The notes under the pieces are model-generated. The model did no database searches. It was not told where the DNA came from and was given only the letters and a program-made list of their open reading frames with translations. From assembly GCF_052857255.1 (NCBI RefSeq), contig NC_135497.1, forward strand, positions 547,069,531 to 547,133,530: a DNA stretch of 64,000 nt. The letters are read 5' to 3'. Within the stretch, counting starts at the first letter, position 1, and each line of letters opens with the position of its first letter. This document shows, piece by piece, positions 1 through 14,100 of this stretch. A program made the translations under genes and the position numbers. Source of the stretch: Amblyomma americanum (taxonomy: Eukaryota; Arthropoda; Arachnida; Ixodida; Ixodidae).

Positions 1-149
1 CATCGCTGCAACTATTTGGCAGCGGTGCAGCGCACGGAGCAGAGCGTGATTTTTTTTCACCTTGCGTTTCAGAGGCGAAGCGCCCGACCGCTGACCAAGT
101 GCCTGCGGTACAGCTGCATTAAGATACAGCGGCTACGTCCTGATTCTCC

Positions 150-3100
150 GGTGAATTGGCAGGATTTTTGAAACCACGTGACATGCCCACTTAGCCTGGC
201 TTAAAAGGACGCCACGAACATCGCTGCAACTATTTGGCAGCGGTGCAGCGCACGGAGCAGAGCGTGATTTTTTTCACCTTGCGTTTCACAGGCGAAGCGC
301 CCGACCGCTACACCAAGTGCCTGCGGTACAGCTGCATTAGGTACAGCGGCTTCGTCCTGATGCGCCGGAGAATTGGCGGGATTTTAGAAACCACGTGACA
401 TGCCCACTCAGCCTGGCTTAGAAGGACGCCACGAACATCGCTGGAACCATTTGGCAGCGGTGCAGCGCACGGAGCAGAGCGTGATTTTTTTCACCTTGCG
501 TTTCACAGGCGAAGCGCCCGACCGCTGACCAAGTGCTTGCGGTACAGGTGCATTAAGATACAGCGGCTTCGTTTTGATGCACCGGTGAATTGGCGGGATT
601 TTTGAAACCACGTGACATGCCCACTCAGCCTGGCTTAGAATGACGCCACGAACATCGCTGGAACCATTTGGCAGCGGTGCAGCGCACGGAGCAGAGCGTG
701 ATTTTTTTCACCTTGCGATTCACAGGCGAAGCGCCCGACCGCTGACCAAGTGCCTGCGGTACAGCTGCATTAAGATACAGCGGCTTCGTCCTGATGCGCC
801 GGTGAATTGGCGGGATTTTTGAAACCACGTGACATGCCCACTTAGCCTGGCTTAGAAGGACGCCACGAACATCGCTGCAACTATTTGGCAGCTGTGCAGC
901 GGACGGAGCAGGGCGTGATTTTTTCACCTTGCGTTTCACAGGCGATGCGCCCGACCGCTGACCAAGTGCCTGCGGTACAGATGCATTAAAATACAGCGGC
1001 TTCGTCCTGATGCGCCGGTGAATTGGCGGGATTTTTGAAACCACGTGACATGCCCACTTAGCATGGCTTAAAAGGACGCCACGAACATCGCTGGAACTAT
1101 TTGGCAGCGGTGCCGCGCACGGAGCAGAGCGTGATTTCTTCACCTTGCGTTTCACAGGCGAAGCGCCCGACCGCTGACCAAGTGCCTGCGGTACAGCTGC
1201 ATTAAGATACAGCGGCTTCGTCCTGATGCGCCGGTGAATTGGCGGGATTTTTGAAACCACGTGACATGCCCACTTAGCCTGGCTTAAAAGGACGCCACGA
1301 ACATCGCTGCAGCTATTTGGCAGCTGTGCAGCGCACGGAGCTGAGCATAATTTTTTCACCTTGCGTTTCCCAGGCGAAGCGCCCGACCGCTGACCAAGTG
1401 CCTGCGGTACAGCTGCATTAGATACAGCGGCTTCGTCCTGATGCGCCGGTGAATTGGCGGGATTTTTGAAACCACGTGACATGCCCACTTAGCCTGGCTT
1501 AAAAGGACGCCACGAACATCGCTGCAACTATTTGGCAGCGGTGCAGCGCACGGAGCAGAGCGTGCTTTTTTCACCTTGCGTTTCACAGGCGAAGCGCCCG
1601 ACCGCTGACCAAGTGCCTGCGGTACAGCTGCATTAGGATACAGCGGCTTCGTTCTGATGCGCCGGTGAATTGGCGGGATTTTTGAAACCACGTGACATGC
1701 CTACTTAGCCTGGCTTAGAAGGACACCACGAACATCGCTGCAACTATTTGGCAGCCGTGCAGCGCACGGAGCAGAGAGTGATTTTTTCACCTTGCATTTC
1801 ACAAGCGAAACGCTCGACCGCTGACCAAGTGCCTCCGGTACAGCTGCATTAAGATACAGCGGCTTCGTCCTGATGCGCCGGTGAATTGGCAGGATTTTTG
1901 AAACCACGTGACATGCCCACTTAGCCTGGCTTAAAAGGACGCCACGAACATCGCTGCAACTATTTGGCAGCGGTGCAGCGCACGGAGCAGAGCGTGATTT
2001 TTTTCACCTTGCGTTTCACAGGCGAAGCGCCCGACCGCTACACCAAGTGCCTGCGGTACAGCTGCATTAGGTACAGCGGCTTCGTCCTGATGCGCCGGAG
2101 AATTGGCGGGATTTTAGAAACCACGTGACATGCCCACTCAGCCTGGCTTAGAAGGACGCCACGAACATCGCTGGAACCATTTGGCAGCGGTGCAGCGCAC
2201 GGAGCAGAGCGTGATTTTTTTCACCTTGCGATTCACAGGCGAAGCGCCCGACCGCTGACCAAGTGCCTGCGGTACAGCTGCATTAAGATACAGCGGCTTC
2301 GTCCTGATGCGCCGGTGAATTGGCGGGATTTTTGAAACCACGTGACATGCCCACTTAGCCTGGCTTAGAAGGACGCCACGAACATCGCTGCAACTATTTG
2401 GCAGCTGTGCAGCGGACGGAGCAGGGCGTGATTTTTTCACCTTGCGTTTCACAGGCGATGCGCCCGACCGCTGACCAAGTGCCTGCGGTACAGATGCATT
2501 AAAATACAGCGGCTTCGTCCTGATGCGCCGGTGAATTGGCGGGATTTTTGAAACCACGTGACATGCCCACTTAGCATGGCTTAAAAGGACGCCACGAACA
2601 TCGCTGGAACTATTTGGCAGCGGTGCCGCGCACGGAGCAGAGCGTGATTTCTTCACCTTGCGTTTCACAGGCGAAGCGCCCGACCGCTGACCAAGTGCCT
2701 GCGGTACAGCTGCATTAAGATACAGCGGCTTCGTCCTGATGCGCCGGTGAATTGGCGGGATTTTTGAAACCACGTGACATGCCCACTTAGCCTGGCTTAA
2801 AAGGACGCCACGAACATCGCTGCAGCTATTTGGCAGCTGTGCAGCGCACGGAGCTGAGCATAATTTTTTCACCTTGCGTTTCCCAGGCGAAGCGCCCGAC
2901 CGCTGACCAAGTGCCTGCGGTACAGCTGCATTAGATACAGCGGCTTCGTCCTGATGCGCCGGTGAATTGACGGGATTTTTGAAAGCACGTGACATGCCCA
3001 CTTAGCCTGGCTTAAAAGGACGCCACGAACATCGCTGCAACTATTTGGCAGCGGTGCAGCGCACGGAGCAGAGCGTGCTTTTTTCACCTTGCGTTTCACA

Positions 3101-3400
3101 GGCGAAGCGCCCGACCGCTGACCAAGTGCCTGCGGTACAGCTGCATTAGGATACAGCGGCTTCGTTCTGATGCGCCGGTGAATTGGCGGGATTTTTGAAA
3201 CCACGTGACATGCCTACTTAGCCTGGCTTAGAAGGACACCACGAACATCGCTGCAACTATTTGGCAGCCGTGCAGCGCACGGAGCAGAGAGTGATTTTTT
3301 CACCTTGCATTTCACAAGCGAAACGCTCGACCGCTGACCAAGTGCCTCCGGTACAGCTGCATTAAGATACAGCGGCTTCGTCCTGATGCGCCGGTGAATT
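150..3400. repeat. Higher-order repeat: 8-mer followed by 7-mer copy
   Basis: The segment from about 150 to 1,880 recurs immediately downstream from about 1,880 to 3,400. The offset is 1,730 bp at the start and 1,513 bp after about 2,150, so the second copy lacks one monomer. The unit at about 2,140-2,355 is a hybrid of the two first-copy units at about 410-625 and 625-840, so the lost monomer went by recombination inside homologous monomers. The shared variants (for example GCGATGCGCC, the CATTAGATACAGC deletion and GAGCTGAGCATAA) make the correspondence clear. Confidence 0.85.
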
Positions 3401-5129
3401 GGCGGGATTTTTGAAACCACGTGACATGCCCACTTAGCCAGGCTTAAAAGGACGCCACGAACATCGCTGCAACTATTTGGCAGCTGTGCAGCGCACGGAG
3501 CAGAGCATGATTTTTTCACCTTGCGTTTCACAGGCGAAGCGCCCGACCGCTGACCAAGTGCCTGCGGTACAGCTGCATTAAGATACACCGACTTCGTCCT
3601 GATGCGCCGGTGAATTGGCGGGATTTTTGAAACCACGTGACCTGCCCACTTAGCCTGGCTTAAAAGGACGCCACGAACATCGCTGCAACTATTTGGCAGC
3701 GGTGCAGCGCACGGAGCCGAGCGTGATTTTTTTACCTTGCGTTTCACAGGCGAAGCGCCCGACCGCTGACCGTGTGCCTGCGGTACAGCTGCATTAAGAT
3801 ACAGCGGCTTCGTCCTGATGCGTCGGTGAATTGGCAGGATTTTTGAAACCACTTGACATGCCCACTTAGCCTGGCTTAAAAGGACGCCACGAACATCGCT
3901 GCAACTATTTGGCAGCGGTGCAGCGCACGGAGCAGAGCGTGCTTTTTTCACCTTGCGTTTCACAGGCGAAGCGCCCGACCGCTGACCAAGTGCCTGCGGT
4001 ACAGCTGCATTAAGATACAGCGGCTTCGTTCTGATGTGCCGGTGAATTGGCGGGATTTTTGAAACCACGTGACATGCCTACTTAGCCTGGCTTAGAAGGA
4101 CACCACGAACATCGCTGCAACTATTTGGCAGCCGTACAGCGCACGGAGCAGAGAGTGATTTTTTTCACCTTGCGTTTCACAGGCGAAGCGCCCGACCACT
4201 GACCAAGTGCCTGGGGTACAGCTGCATTAAGATACAGCGGCTTCGTCCTGATGCGCTGGTGAATTGGCGGGATTTTCGAAACCACGTGACATGCCCACTT
4301 AGCCTGGCTTAAAAGGACGCCACGAACATCGCTGCAACTATTTGGCAGCGGTGCAGCGCACGGAGCAGAGCGTGATTTTTTTCACCTTGCGTTTCACAGG
4401 CGAAGCGCCCGACCGCTCACAAAGTGCCTGCGGTACCGCTACATTTAGATACAGCGGCTTCGTCCTGATGGGCCGGTGAATTGGCGGGATTTTTGAAACC
4501 ACGTGACATGCCCACTTAGCCTGGCATAGAAGGACGCCACGAACATCGCTGGAACTATTTGGCAGCGGTGCAGCGCAGGGAGCAGAGCATGATTTTTTTC
4601 ACCTTGCGTTTCACAGGCGAAGCGGCCGACCGCTGACCGAGTGCCTGCGGTACAGCTGCATTAAGATACAGCGGCTTCGTCCTGATGCGCCGGTGAATTG
4701 GCGGGATTTTTGAAAGCACGTGACATGCTCACTTTGTCTGGCTTAGAAGGACGCCACGAACATCTCTGGAACTATTTGGCAGCGGTGCAGCGCACGGAGC
4801 AGAGCATAATTTATTTCACCTTGCGTTTCACAGGCGAAACGGCCGACCGCTGACCAAGTGCCTGCGGTACAGCTGCATTAAGATACAGCGGCTTCGTCCT
4901 GATGCGCCGGTGAATTGACAGGATTTTTGAAAGCACGTGACATGCTCACTTTGTCTGGCTTAAAAGGACGCCACGACCATCTCTGGAACTATTTGGCAGC
5001 GGTGCAGCGCACGGAGCAGAGCATAATTTATTTCACCTTGCGTTTCACAGGCGAAACGGCCGACCGCTGACCAAGTGCCTGCGGTACAGCTGCATTAAGA
5101 TACAGCGGCTTCGTCCTGATGCGCCGGTG

Positions 5130-8100
5130 AATTGACGGGATTTTTGAAAGCACGTGACATGCTCACTTTGTCTGGCTTAAAAGGACGCCACGACCATCCC
5201 TGGAACCATTTGGAAGCGGTGCAGCGCACGGAGCAGAGAGTGATTTTTTTCACCATGCGTTTCACAGGTGAAGCGCCCGACCGCGACCAAGTGCCTGCGG
5301 TACAGCTGCATTAAGATACAGCGGCTTCGTCCTGATTCTCCGGTGAATTGGCGAGATTTTTGGGACCACGTGACATCTCCACTTAGCCTGGCATAGAAGG
5401 ACGCCACGAACATCGCTGGAACTATTTGGCAGCCGTACAGCGCACGGAGCAGAGAGTGATTTTTTTTCACCTTGCGTTTCAGAGGCGAAGCGCCCGACCG
5501 CTGACCAAGTGCCTGCGGTACAGCTGCATTAAGATACAGCGGCTTCGTCCTGATTCTCCGGTGAATTGGCGAGATTTTTGGGACCACGTGACATCTCCAC
5601 TTAGCCAGGCTTAAAAGGACGCCACGAACATCGCTGCAACTATTTGGCAGCTGTGCAGCGCACGGAGCAGAGCATGATTTTTTCACCTTGCGTTTCACAG
5701 GCGAAGCGCCCGACCGCTGACCAAGTGCCTGCGGTACAGCTGCATTAAGATACAGCGGCTTCGTCCTGATGCGCCGGTGAATTGGCGGGATTTTTGAAAC
5801 CACGTGACATGCCCACTTAGCCTGGCTTAAAAGGACGCCACGAACATCGCTGCAACTATTTGGCAGCGGTGTAGCGCACGGAGCAGAGCGTGCTTTTTTC
5901 ACCTTGCGTTTCACAGGCGAAGCGCCCGACCGCTGACCAAGTGCCTGCGGTACAGCTGCATTAAGATACAGCGGCTTCGCTCTGATACGCCGGTGAATTG
6001 GCGGGATTTTTGAAACCACGTGACATGCCTACTTAGCCTGGCTTAGAAGGACGCCACGAACATCGCTGCAACTATTTGGCAGCCGTGCAGCGCACGGAGC
6101 AGAGAGTGATTTTTTCACCTTGCATTTCACAAGCGAAACGCTCGACCGCTGACCAAGTGCCTGCGGTACAGCTGCATTAAGATACAGCGGCTTCGTCCTG
6201 ATGCGCCGGTGAATTGGCAGGATTTTTGAAACCACGTGACATGCCCACTTAGCCTGGCTTAAAAGGACGACACGAATATCGCTGCAACTATTTGGCAGCG
6301 GTGCAGTGCACGGAGCAGGTAGTGATTTTTTTCACCTTGCGTTTCACAGGCGAAGCGCCCGACCACTGACCAAGTGCCTGGGGTACAGCTGCATTAAGAT
6401 ACAGCGGCTGCGTCCTGATGCGCTGGTGAATTGGCGGGATTTTTGAAACCACGTGACATGCCCACTTAGCCTGGCTTAAAAGGACGCCACGAACATCGCT
6501 GCAACTATTTGGCAGCGGTGCAGCGCACGGAGCAGAGCGTGATTTTTTTCACCTTGCGTTTCACAGGCGAAGCGCCCGACCGCTCACAAAGTGTCTGCGG
6601 TACAGCTGCATTAAGATACAGCGGCTTCGTCCTGATGGGCCGATGAATTGGCGGGATTTTTGAAACCACGTGACATGCCCACTTAGCCTGTCTTAGAAGG
6701 ACGCCACGAACATCGCTGGAACTATTTGGCAGCGGTGCAGCGCAGGGAGCAGAGCATGATTTTTTTCACCTTGCGTTTCACAGGCGAAGCGGCCGACCGC
6801 TGACCGAGTGCCTGCGGTACAGCTGCATTAGGATACAGCGGCTTCGTCCTGATGCGCCGGTGAATTGGCGGGATTTTTGAAAGCACGTGACATGCTCACT
6901 TTGTCTGGCTTAGAAGGACGCCACGAACATCTCTGGAACTATTTGGCAGCGGTGCAGCGCACGGAGCAGAGCATAATTTATTTCACCTTGCGTTTCACAG
7001 GCGAAACGGCCGACCGCTGACCAAGTGCCTGCGGTACAGCTGCATTAAGATACAGCGGCTTCGTCCTGATGCGCCGGTGAATTGACGGGATTTTTGAAAG
7101 CACGTGACATGCTCACTTTGTCTGGCTTAAAAGGACGCCACGACCATCCCTGGAACCATTTGGAAGCGGTGCAGCGCACGGAGCAGAGAGTGATTTTTTT
7201 CACCATGCGTTTCACAGGTGAAGCGCCCGACCGCGACCAAGTGCCTGCGGTACAGCTGCATTAAGATACAGCGGCTTCGACCTGATTCTCCGGTGAATTG
7301 GCGAGATTTCTGGGACCACGTGACATCTCCACTTAGCCAGGCTTAAAAGGACGCCACGAACATCGCTGCAACTATTTGGCAGCTGTGCAGCGCACGGAGC
7401 AGAGCATGATTTTTTCACCTTGCGTTTCACAGGCGAAGCGCCCGACCGCTGACCAAGTGCCTGCGGTACAGCTGCATTAAGATACAGCGGGTTCGTCCTG
7501 ATGCGCCGGTGAATTGGCGGGATTTTTGAAACCACGTGACATGCCCACTTAGCCTGGCTTAAAAGGACGCCACGAATATCGCTGCAACTATTTGGCAGCG
7601 GTGTAGCGCACGGAGCAGAGCGTGCTTTTTTCACCTTGCGTTTCACAGGCGAAGCGCCCGACCGCTGACCAAGTGCCTGCGGTACAGCTGCATTAAGATA
7701 CAGCGGCTTCGTTCTGATACGCCGGTGAATTGGCGGGATTTTTGAAACCACGTGACATGCCCACTTAGCCTGGCTTAAAAGGACGACACGAACATCGCTG
7801 CAACTATTTGGCAGCGGTGCAGCGCACGGAGCAGGTAGTGATTTTTTTCACCTTGCGTTTCACAGGCGAAGCGCCCGACCACTGACCAAGTGCCTGGGGT
7901 ACAGCTGCATTAAGATACAGCGGCTGCGTCCTGATGCGCTGGTGAATTGGCGGGATTTTTGAAACCACGTGACATGCCCACTTAGCCTGGCTTAAAAGGA
8001 CGCCACGAACATCGCTGCAACTATTTGGCAGCGGTGCAGCGCACGGAGCAGAGCGTGATTTTTTTCACCTTGCGATTCACAGGCGAAGCGCCCGACCGCT

Positions 8101-11100
8101 CACAAAGTGTCTGCGGTACAGCTGCATTAAGATACAGCGGCTTCGTCCTGATGGGCCGATGAATTGGCGGGATTTTTGAAACCACGTGACATGCCCACTT
8201 AGCCTGCCTTAGAAGGACGCCATGAACATCGCTGGAACTATTTGGCAGCGGTGCAGCGCAGGGAGCAGAGCATGATTTTTTTCACCTTGCGTTTCACAGG
8301 CGAAGCGGCCGACCGCTGACCGAGTGCCTGCGGTACAGCTGCATTAAGATACAGCGGCTTCCTCCTGATGCGCCGGTGAATTGGCGGGATTTTTGAAAGC
8401 ACGTGACATGCTCACTTTGTCTGGCTTAGAAGGACGCCACGAACATCTCTGGAACTATTTGGCAGCGGTGCAGCGCACGGAGCAGAGCATAATTTATTTC
8501 ACCTTGCGTTTCACAGGCGAAACGGCCGACCGCTGACCAAGTGCCTGCGGTACAGCTGCATTAAGATACAGCGGCTTCGTCCTGATGCGCCGGTGAATTG
8601 ACGGGATTTTTGAAAGCACGTGACATGCTCACTTTGTCTGGCTTAAAAGGACGCCACGACCATCCCTGGAACCATTTGGAAGCGGTGCAGCGCACGGAGC
8701 AGAGAGTGATTTTTTTCACCTTGCGTTTCACAGGTGAAGCGCCCGACCGCGACCAAGTGCCTGCGGTACAGCTGCATTAAGATACAGCGGCTTCGTCCTG
8801 ATGCGCCGGTGAATTGGCGGGATTTTTGAAACCACATGACATGCCCACTTAGCCTGGCTTAAAAGGACGCCACGAACATCGCTGCAACTATTTGGCAGCG
8901 GTGCAGCGCACGGAGCAGAGCGTGATTTTTTTCACCTTGCGATTCACAGGCGAAGCACCCGACCGCTGAACAAGTGCCTGCGGTACAGCTGCATTAAGAT
9001 ACAGCGGCTTCGTCCTGATGCGCCGGTGAATTAGCGGGATTTTTGAACCCACTTGACATGCCCACTTAGCCTGGCTTAAAAGGACGCCACGAACATCGCT
9101 GGAACCATTTAGCAGCGGTGCAGTGCACGGAGCAGAGCGTGATTGTTTTCATGTTGCGTTTCACAGGCGAAGCGCCCGACCGCTGACCAAGTGCCTGCGG
9201 TACAGCTGCATTAAGATACAGCGGCTTCGCTATGAAGCACCGGTGAATTGGCGGGATTTTTGAAACCACGTGACATGCCCACTCAGCCTGGCTTAGAAGG
9301 ACGCCACGAACATCGCTGGAACCTTTTGGCAGCGGTGCAGCGCACGGTGCAGAGCGTGATTTTTTTCACCTTGTGATTCACAGGCGAAGCGCCCGACCGC
9401 TGACCAAGTGCTTGCGGTACAGCTGCATTAGGATACAGCGGCTTCGTCCTGATGCGCCGCTGAATTGGCGGGATTTTTGAAACCACGAGACATGCCCACT
9501 TAGCCTGGCTTAAAAGGACACCACGAACATCGCTGCAACTATTTGGCAGCTGTGCAGCGGACGGAGCAGGGCGTGATTTTTTCACCTTGCGTTTCACAGG
9601 CGATGCGCCCGACCGCTGACCAAGTGCCTGCGGTACAGCTGCATTAAAATACAGCGGCTTCGTCCTGATGCGCCGGTGAATTGGCGGGATTTTTGAAACC
9701 ACGTGACATGCCCACTTAGCATGGCTTAAAAGGACGCCACGAACATCGCTGGATCTATTTGGCAGCGGTGCCGCGCACGGAGCAGAGCGTGATTTTTTCA
9801 CCTTGCGTTTCACAGGCGAAGCGCCCGACCGCTGACCAAGTGCCTGCGGTACAGCTGCATTAAGATACAGCGGCTTCGTCCTGATGCGCCGGTGAATTGG
9901 CGGGATTTTTGAAACCACGTGACATGCCCACTTAGCCTGGCTTAAAAGGACGCCACGAACATCGCTGCAACTATTTGGCAGCTGTGCAGCGCACGGAGCA
10001 GAGCGTGATTTTTTCACCTTGCGTTTCCCAGGCGAAGCGCCCGACCGCTGACCAAGTGCCTGCGGTACAGCTGCATTAAGATACAGCGGCTTCGTCCTGA
10101 TGCGCCGGTGAATTGGCGGGATTTTTGAAACCACGTGACATGCCCACTTAGCCTGGCTTAAACGGACGCCACGAACATCGCTGCAACTATTTGGCAGCGG
10201 TGCAGCGCACGGAGCAGAGAGTGATTTTTTCACCTTGCATTTCACAAGAGAAACGCTCGACCGCTGACCAAGTGCCTGCGGTACAGCTGCATTAAGATAC
10301 AGCGGCTTCGTCCGGATGCGCCGGTGAATTGGCGGGATTTTTGAAACCACGTGACATGCCCACTTAGACTGGCTTAAAAGGACGACACGAACATCGCTGA
10401 AACTATTTGGCAGCGGTGCAGTGCACGGAGCAGAGAGTGATTTTTTTCACATTGCGTTTCACAGGCGAAGCGCCCGACCACTGACCAAGTGCCTGGGGTA
10501 CAGCTGCATTAAGATACAGCGGCTTCGTCCTGATGCGCTGGTGAATTGGCGGGATTTTTGAAACCACGTGACATGCCCACTTAGCCTGGCTTAAAAGGAC
10601 GCCACGAACATCGCTGCAACTATTTGGCAGCGGTGCAGCGCACGGAGCAGAGCGTGATTTTTTTCACCTTGCGTTTCACAGGCGAAGCGGCCGACCGCTG
10701 ACCGAGCGCCTGCGGTACAGCTGCATTAAGATACAGCGACTTCGTCCTGATGCGCCGGTGAATTGGCGGGATTTTTGAAAGCACGTGACACGCCCACTTA
10801 GCCTGGCATAGAAGGACGCCACGAACATCGCTGGAACTATTTGGCAGCGGTGCATCGCAGGGAGCAGAGCATGATTTTTTTCACCTTGCGTTTCACAGGC
10901 GAAGCGGCCGACCGCTGACCGAGCGCCTGCGGTACAGCTGCATTAAGATACAGCGGCTTCGTCCTGATGCGCCGGTGAATTGCGGGATTTTTGAAACCAC
11001 GTGACATGCCCACTTGGCCTGGCATAGAAGGACGCCACGAACATCGCTGGAACTATTTGGCAGCGGTGCAGCGCACGGAGCAGAGCATAATTTATTTCAC

Positions 11101-14100
11101 CTTGCGTTTCACAGGCGAAACGGCCGACCGCTGACCAAGTGCCTGCGGTACAGCTGCATTAAGATACAGCGGCTTCGTCCTGATGCGCCGGTGAATTGAA
11201 AGGATTTTTGAAAGCACGTGACATGCTCACTTTGTCTGGCTTAAAAGGACGCCTCGACCATCCCTGGAACCATTTGGAAGCGGTGCAGCGCACGGAGCAG
11301 AGAGTGATTTTTTTCACCTTGCGTTTCACAGGTGAAGCGCCCGACCGCTGACCAAGTGCCTGCGGTACAGCTGCATTAAGATACAGCGGCTTCGTCCTGA
11401 TGCGCCGGTGAATTGGCGGGATTTTTGAAACCACGTGACATGCCCACTTAGCCTGGCTTAAAAGGACGCCACGAACATCGCTGCAACTATTTGGCAGCGG
11501 TGTAGCGCACGGAGCAGAGCGTGATTTTTTTTCACCTTGCGTTTCAGAGGCGAAGCGCCCGACCGCTGACCAACTGCCTGCGGTACAGCTGCATTAAGAT
11601 ACAGTGGCTTCGTCCTGATTCTCCGGTGAATTGGGGAGATTTTTGGGACCACGTGACATCTCCACTTAGCCAGGCTTAAAAGGACGCCACGAACATCGCT
11701 GCAACTATTTGGCAGCTGTGCAGCGCACGGAGCAGAGCATGATTTTTTCACCTTGCGTTTCACAGGCGAAGCGCCCGACCGCTGACCAAGTGCCTGCGGT
11801 ACAGCTGCATTAAGATACAGCGGCTTCGTCCTGATGCGCCAGTGAATTGGCGGGATTTTTGAAACCACGTGGCATGCCCACTTAGCCTGGCTTAAAAGGA
11901 CGCCACGAACATCGCTGCAACTATTTGGCAGCGGTGTAGCGCACGGAGCAGAGCGTGCTTTTTTCACCTTGCGTTTCACAGGCGAAGCGCCCGACCGCTG
12001 ACCAAGTGCCTGCGGTACAATTGCATTAAGATACAGCGGCTTCGTTCTGATGCGCCGGTGAATTGGCGGGATTTTTGAAACCACGTGACATGCCTACTTA
12101 GCCTGGCTTAAAAGGACGCCACGAACATCGCTGCAACTATTTGGCAGCTGTGCAGCGCACGGAGCAGAGCGTGATTTTTTTCACCTTGCGTTTCACAGGC
12201 GAAGCGCCCGACCGCTCACAAAGTGTCTGCGGTACAGCTGCATTAAGATACAGCGGCTTCGTCCTGATGGGCCGATGAATTGGCGGGATTTTTGAAACCA
12301 CGTGACATGCCCACTTAGCCTGCCTTAGAAGGACGCCATGAACATCGCTGGAACTATTTGGCAGCGGTGCAGCGCAGGGAGCAGAGCATGATTTTTTTCA
12401 CCTTGCGTTTCACAGGCGAAGCGGCCGACCGCTGACCGAGTGCCTGCGGTACAGCTGCATTAAGATACAGCGGCTTCCTCCTGATGCGCCGGTGAATTGG
12501 CGGGATTTTTGAAAGCACGTGACATGCTCACTTTGTCTGGCTTAGAAGGACGCCACGAACATCTCTGGAACTATTTGGCAGCGGTGCAGCGCACGGAGCA
12601 GAGCATAATTTATTTCACCTTGCGTTTCACAGGCGAAACGGCCGACCGCTGACCAAGTGCCTGCGGTACAGCTGCATTAAGATACAGCGGCTTCGTCCTG
12701 ATGCGCCGGTGAATTGACGGGATTTTTGAAAGCACGTGACATGCTCACTTTGTCTGGCTTAAAAGGACGCCACGACCATCCCTGGAACCATTTGGAAGCG
12801 GTGCAGCGCACGGAGCAGAGAGTGATTTTTTTCACCTTGCGTTTCACAGGTGAAGCGCCCGACCGCGACCAAGTGCCTGCGGTACAGCTGCATTAAGATA
12901 CAGCGGCTTCGTCCTGATGCGCCGGTGAATTGGCGGGATTTTTGAAACCACGTGACATGCCCACTCAGCCTGGCTTAGAAGGACGCCACGAACATCGCTG
13001 GAACCTTTTGGCAGCGGTGCAGCGCACGGTGCAGAGCGTGATTTTTTTCACCTTGTGATTCACAGGCGAAGCGCCCGACCGCTGACCAAGTGCTTGCGGT
13101 ACAGCTGCATTAGGATACAGCGGCTTCGTCCTGATGCGCCGCTGAATTGGCGGGATTTTTGAAACCACGAGACATGCCCACTTAGCCTGGCTTAAAAGGA
13201 CACCACGAACATCGCTGCAACTATTTGGCAGCTGTGCAGCGGACGGAGCAGGGCGTGATTTTTTCACCTTGCGTTTCACAGGCGATGCGCCCGACCGCTG
13301 ACCAAGTGCCTGCGGTACAGCTGCATTAAAATACAGCGGCTTCGTCCTGATGCGCCGGTGAATTGGCGGGATTTTTGAAACCACGTGACATGCCCACTTA
13401 GCATGGCTTAAAAGGACGCCACGAACATCGCTGGATCTATTTGGCAGCGGTGCCGCGCACGGAGCAGAGCGTGATTTTTTCACCTTGCGTTTCACAGGCG
13501 AAGCGCCCGACCGCTGACCAAGTGCCTGCGGTACAGCTGCATTAAGATACAGCGGCTTCGTCCTGATGCGCCGGTGAATTGGCGGGATTTTTGAAACCAC
13601 GTGACATGCCCACTTAGCCTGGCTTAAAAGGACGCCACGAACATCGCTGCAACTATTTGGCAGCTGTGCAGCGCACGGAGCAGAGCGTGATTTTTTCACC
13701 TTGTGTTTCCCAGGCGAAGCGCCCGACCGCTGACCAAGTGCCTGCGGTACAGCTGCATTAAGATACAGCGGCTTCGTCCTGATGCGCCGGTGAATTGGCG
13801 GGATTTTTGAAACCACGTGACATGCCCACTTAGCCTGGCTTAAACGGACGCCACGAACATCGCTGCAACTATTTGGCAGCGGTGCAGCGCACGGAGCAGA
13901 GAGTGATTTTTTCACCTTGCATTTCACAAGAGAAACGCTCGACCGCTGACCAAGTGCCTGCGGTACAGCTGCATTAAGATACAGCGGCTTCGTCCGGATG
14001 CGCCGGTGAATTGGCGGGATTTTTGAAACCACGTGACATGCCCACTTAGCCTGGCTTAAAAGGACGACACGAACATCGCTGAAACTATTTGGCAGCGGTG

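Noticed and set aside
640..822. Short plus-strand open frames (about 60 codons) recurring once per monomer
   Set aside because: They are repeats of the same chance frame in satellite DNA, not conserved across monomer variants.
1100..1145. RNA polymerase III gene or SINE-like origin of the monomer (T run as terminator)
   Set aside because: I find no convincing A box and B box at suitable spacing, and no tRNA-like fold, in the monomer.
1211..1240. Possible CENP-B box around CTTCGTCCTGATGCGCCGG
   Set aside because: Only the TTCG start fits. The essential A and CGGG of the NTTCGNNNNANNCGGGN pattern are not at the right spacing in the usual monomer. A centromere role cannot be claimed from sequence.
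9283..10350. A 355-codon minus-strand open frame made of 72-residue repeats, as a possible repetitive protein gene
   Set aside because: The frame exists because the monomer length is a multiple of three. Apparent starts at MVSK are GTG codons, the phase is broken wherever the T tract changes length, and differences between units change amino acids freely. There is no promoter or splice structure.
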